64,000 bases of DNA from Terriglobia bacterium (GTDB lineage Bacteria > Acidobacteriota > Terriglobia > Terriglobales > Acidobacteriaceae), in contig JAIQEY010000016.1 of assembly GCA_020073565.1 (NCBI GenBank), positions 1 through 64,000 on the forward strand, read 5' to 3'. The position numbers were made by a program, and so were the translations under genes. Under the pieces are notes generated by a model, which was not told where the DNA came from, made no database searches, and saw only the letters and a program-made list of their open reading frames with translations. How positions within the stretch are numbered: position 1 is the first letter of the stretch; each line of letters opens with the position of its first letter. Of the stretch, positions 62,307-64,000 are shown piece after piece.

Positions 62307-62996
62307 TCACCGCGGCTTCTTTGCTTGCGGCGCGCTCAGATACTTTTCCATCGGAATTTCAAAATACATCAACTCGTGGCCGCCGGCATCGCGCACACCG
62401 GACAGGTAAAAGTTCGCTCCCGCCAGAGCCGGCGACGCGATATCCGAGATGTCGAAAAACAGAAACCCGGAGGCGGTCGAGTGCGGTTCGACCGCGCGAG
62501 CACCAAACTGCGCCCGTTCGATCTCTTCGCGCGTCTTGCTGTTCACAGCTCCTTTGACTTTGCTCCCAGGAATTGGGATGGGCAGCGGCGACGGTCCGGT
62601 TTTCGGCCTGGGACGCGACATCCGACGCATCAGGTCGTCGTTCGTCGAAGGATAGAGCTTGGCGCGTTGCACGGTGATCAGCTCCGCCTTCATACCGCTG
62701 AGCGAGACCGGCTGGTCGCCATCGTTGGTCACGACGAAGAATACCGGCAGGTAACCGTAGCTGCGATAGTCCGTGCTGAAAATCTGCGCCTTGTCGCCCA
62801 TGTCGTATGGATCGACCGCAACGGTAACTTTCTCCTGCGAGTGCTCGTCATGGGCCGGATAGGTGCGGGCCGGATGGGCCGACGGCATCACGAAGTCTTT
62901 CGCGGCCAGCGCAGCCAGGCAGAATAGCAGCACCAAAGTGGCGACGGCGGAAACGTGGCGAGCCAACGGCGTCCAGCAACCCGATCCTTTTTTCAT
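62307..62996 (-). CDS. Secreted or membrane-anchored protein of unknown function
   Basis: A 229-residue protein from ATG 62996, which is only 6 nt after a TATAAT box. A signal or anchor helix (SAVATLVLLFCLAALAA) precedes a beta-rich domain with VTVAVDPYDMGDKAQIFSTD and FFVVTNDGDQPVSLSGM, resembling immunoglobulin-like or DUF-type extracytoplasmic modules. A Pro-rich segment (RPKTGPSPLPIPIPG) is present. I do not recognise it. It is divergent from waaA, with back-to-back promoters in between. Confidence 0.7.
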   Translation of the reverse strand: MKKGSGCWTPLARHVSAVATLVLLFCLAALAAKDFVMPSAHPARTYPAHDEHSQEKVTVAVDPYDMGDKAQIFSTDYRSYGYLPVFFVVTNDGDQPVSLSGMKAELITVQRAKLYPSTNDDLMRRMSRPRPKTGPSPLPIPIPGSKVKGAVNSKTREEIERAQFGARAVEPHSTASGFLFFDISDIASPALAGANFYLSGVRDAGGHELMYFEIPMEKYLSAPQAKKPR

Positions 62997-63002
62997 ATCA
63001 GG

Positions 63003-63008
63003 ATTATA
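63003..63008 (-). promoter_or_regulatory. TATAAT box 6 nt before the gene at 62996
   Basis: The minus-strand TATAAT ends 6 nt before the ATG, so transcription would begin at or next to it. Confidence 0.5.
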
Positions 63009-63056
63009 GGATGCGCGCGATACGACCGGTGCCGTCCGCGACTGCGGCGGTGCATT

Positions 63057-63062
63057 TAGAAT
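63057..63062 (+). promoter_or_regulatory. Candidate -10 box of waaA
   Basis: TAGAAT ends 13 nt before the waaA ATG at 63076. Together with the divergent TATAAT at 63003 it gives a compact divergent promoter region. No clear -35 is seen. Confidence 0.4.
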
Positions 63063-63075
63063 GAGGACGCCTTCC

Positions 63076-64000
63076 ATGTATGGGCTCTACAGCACGCTGC
63101 TCGGCCTTTTTCTGCTCATCACGCTGCCCTATTGGTTGCTGCAGATGTTGCGGCACGGAAAATATCGCGCTGGACTTAGGCGGAGGCTGGGCGCTGTCCC
63201 GTCCCACTTGGCGGCAAGCGGCGAAAAACCGACCATCTGGATCCATGCTGTCTCCGTGGGTGAAGTCGTCGCCTCCAGCGCGGTCGTTGAGGAGCTGCGG
63301 CAGAAATTCCCATCTCACCGAGTCGTAATCTCGACCACCACCAGCACTGGGCAGCAGCTGGCCGCCCGCCGATTTGGGGCTGAAAACGTCTTTTACTTCC
63401 CGTTGGACTTCGGCTTCGCGATTCGTCCTTATCTCGAAGCCTTACGTCCGGAGCTGGTGGTGATCGCCGAAACCGAATTCTGGCCGAACTTCCTCCGGCT
63501 GGCGAAAAACAGTGGTGCGCGAATCGCGGTGATCAATTGCCGCATCTCTGACCGCTCCTTGCCGGGGTACCAGAGGCTCCATTTCTGGCTTCCAAAGGTG
63601 CTTGCGCAAGTGGATCTCTTTCTGGCCCAAACGGACGAAGACCGCCGCCGGCTCATGGAGATTGGCGCGCCCGAATCAAAAGTGGCGGTAGCGGGCAACT
63701 TGAAGTTTGACGTGACGCCACCCAAACCGCCCGCGATCGCGGCCAGTCTTCGCGCAAACCTGAACGAGAGTGGATTGGAAACCGTGCTGGTTTGCGGCAG
63801 TACGGTGGAAGAAGAGGAGGGCTCGCTGCTCTCGGCCTTCCACAATATTCTGGCCACCCACCCGAAGGCCGTGATGATCCTGGCGCCCCGGCATCCGGAG
63901 CGCTTCTCCGAGGTTGCGGCTCTGGTAGAGAAGCTCGGCTTCCGACTGCTGCGGCGCTCGCTGTGGGGTGGAGAGCCTCTCGCCGGTGCTGTGTTCCTGC
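63076..64000 (+). CDS. waaA: 3-deoxy-D-manno-octulosonic acid transferase (3' truncated by window edge)
   Basis: WaaA (KdtA) adds Kdo to lipid IVA at the inner membrane. The frame is open from ATG 63076 to the end of the window (308 codons). It shows the N-terminal membrane anchor (MYGLYSTLLGLFLLITLPYW), KTIWIHAVSVGE-like (PTIWIHAVSVGE), STTTSTGQQLA, and WPNFLRLA and APRHPERF blocks of the family. ATG 63061 is in frame but lies within the -10 box. The remaining part, perhaps 110 residues, is beyond the window. It adds to the LPS genes lpxC and lptD in the same window. Confidence 0.93.
   Translation, partial: MYGLYSTLLGLFLLITLPYWLLQMLRHGKYRAGLRRRLGAVPSHLAASGEKPTIWIHAVSVGEVVASSAVVEELRQKFPSHRVVISTTTSTGQQLAARRFGAENVFYFPLDFGFAIRPYLEALRPELVVIAETEFWPNFLRLAKNSGARIAVINCRISDRSLPGYQRLHFWLPKVLAQVDLFLAQTDEDRRRLMEIGAPESKVAVAGNLKFDVTPPKPPAIAASLRANLNESGLETVLVCGSTVEEEEGSLLSAFHNILATHPKAVMILAPRHPERFSEVAALVEKLGFRLLRRSLWGGEPLAGAVFL

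Noticed and set aside
1-64000. CRISPR arrays, tRNA genes, integrases or prophage genes
   Set aside because: No regular repeat-spacer pattern, no tRNA T-arm with matching cloverleaf and no integrase or transposase motif were seen by eye on either strand. A covariance-model scan could overturn this for small RNAs.

Overview
The window looks like chromosomal DNA of a Gram-negative, hopanoid-making bacterium, most likely an acidobacterium of the Koribacter/Terriglobia type. This is an inference. The evidence is GC-rich housekeeping genes, LPS and outer-membrane genes (lpxC, lptD, waaA, Skp, a SurA-like foldase), an HpnI-type hopanoid glycosyltransferase, a TonB-dependent receptor with a carboxypeptidase-regulatory-like N-terminus, and many short palindromic intergenic repeats. 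I saw no tRNA, 5S/16S/23S rRNA, CRISPR array, transposase or prophage gene, so this is mostly core genome with a few lineage-specific genes.

Layout. 1-4.97 kb: a chemoreceptor tail (cut by the window edge), RNase P RNA on the minus strand, then two MacB-like permeases translationally coupled to hpnI. 5-13.1 kb (minus): a GT39/ArnT-like transferase, a GT4 glycosyltransferase, an SDR and glyA, a cobalamin-binding radical SAM enzyme and an alpha/beta hydrolase. 13.2-19.5 kb (minus): alr, a TonB-family protein, Skp/OmpH, a TonB-dependent receptor and a small secreted Cys/His/Met-rich protein that together suggest metal, perhaps copper, uptake. 19.6-26.8 kb (plus): tilS-hpt-ftsH, an SDR, a secreted protein and lpxC. 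26.8-30.6 kb: small lineage-specific genes, one below a sigma-54-like promoter, then a degenerate-receiver/PilZ protein, folK and a Cys-cluster protein.

30.8-40.5 kb: glnA with a clear terminator, a SulP transporter, an ATP-grasp ligase with a zinc metallopeptidase, an O-methyltransferase and a SEC-C protein. 40.5-46 kb (minus): gyrA with an unusual quinolone pocket, a membrane metallophosphoesterase and a secreted protein. 46.1-50.4 kb (minus): an argR-argF-argG-argH operon with tandem ARG boxes over the argR promoter. 50.6-64 kb: a RelA/SpoT enzyme, a TIGR01777 epimerase, an RDD protein, lptD, larE, a DsbA-like protein, a SurA-like lipoprotein, gatB, a secreted protein and the start of waaA (cut by the window edge).

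Three themes run across regions. First, envelope building: LptD, LpxC, WaaA, Skp, SurA-like and DsbA-like proteins act at successive steps of LPS and outer-membrane protein assembly, and HpnI decorates hopanoids. Second, several families of short inverted repeats occupy the gaps and in places supply codons (inside tilS, at the ends of folK and the SEC-C gene). Third, several genes carry a TATAAT-like box only 6-12 nt before the start codon, suggesting leaderless or nearly leaderless mRNAs. Most starts were chosen by eye from ribosome-binding sites, overlaps and family length; no database search was run.
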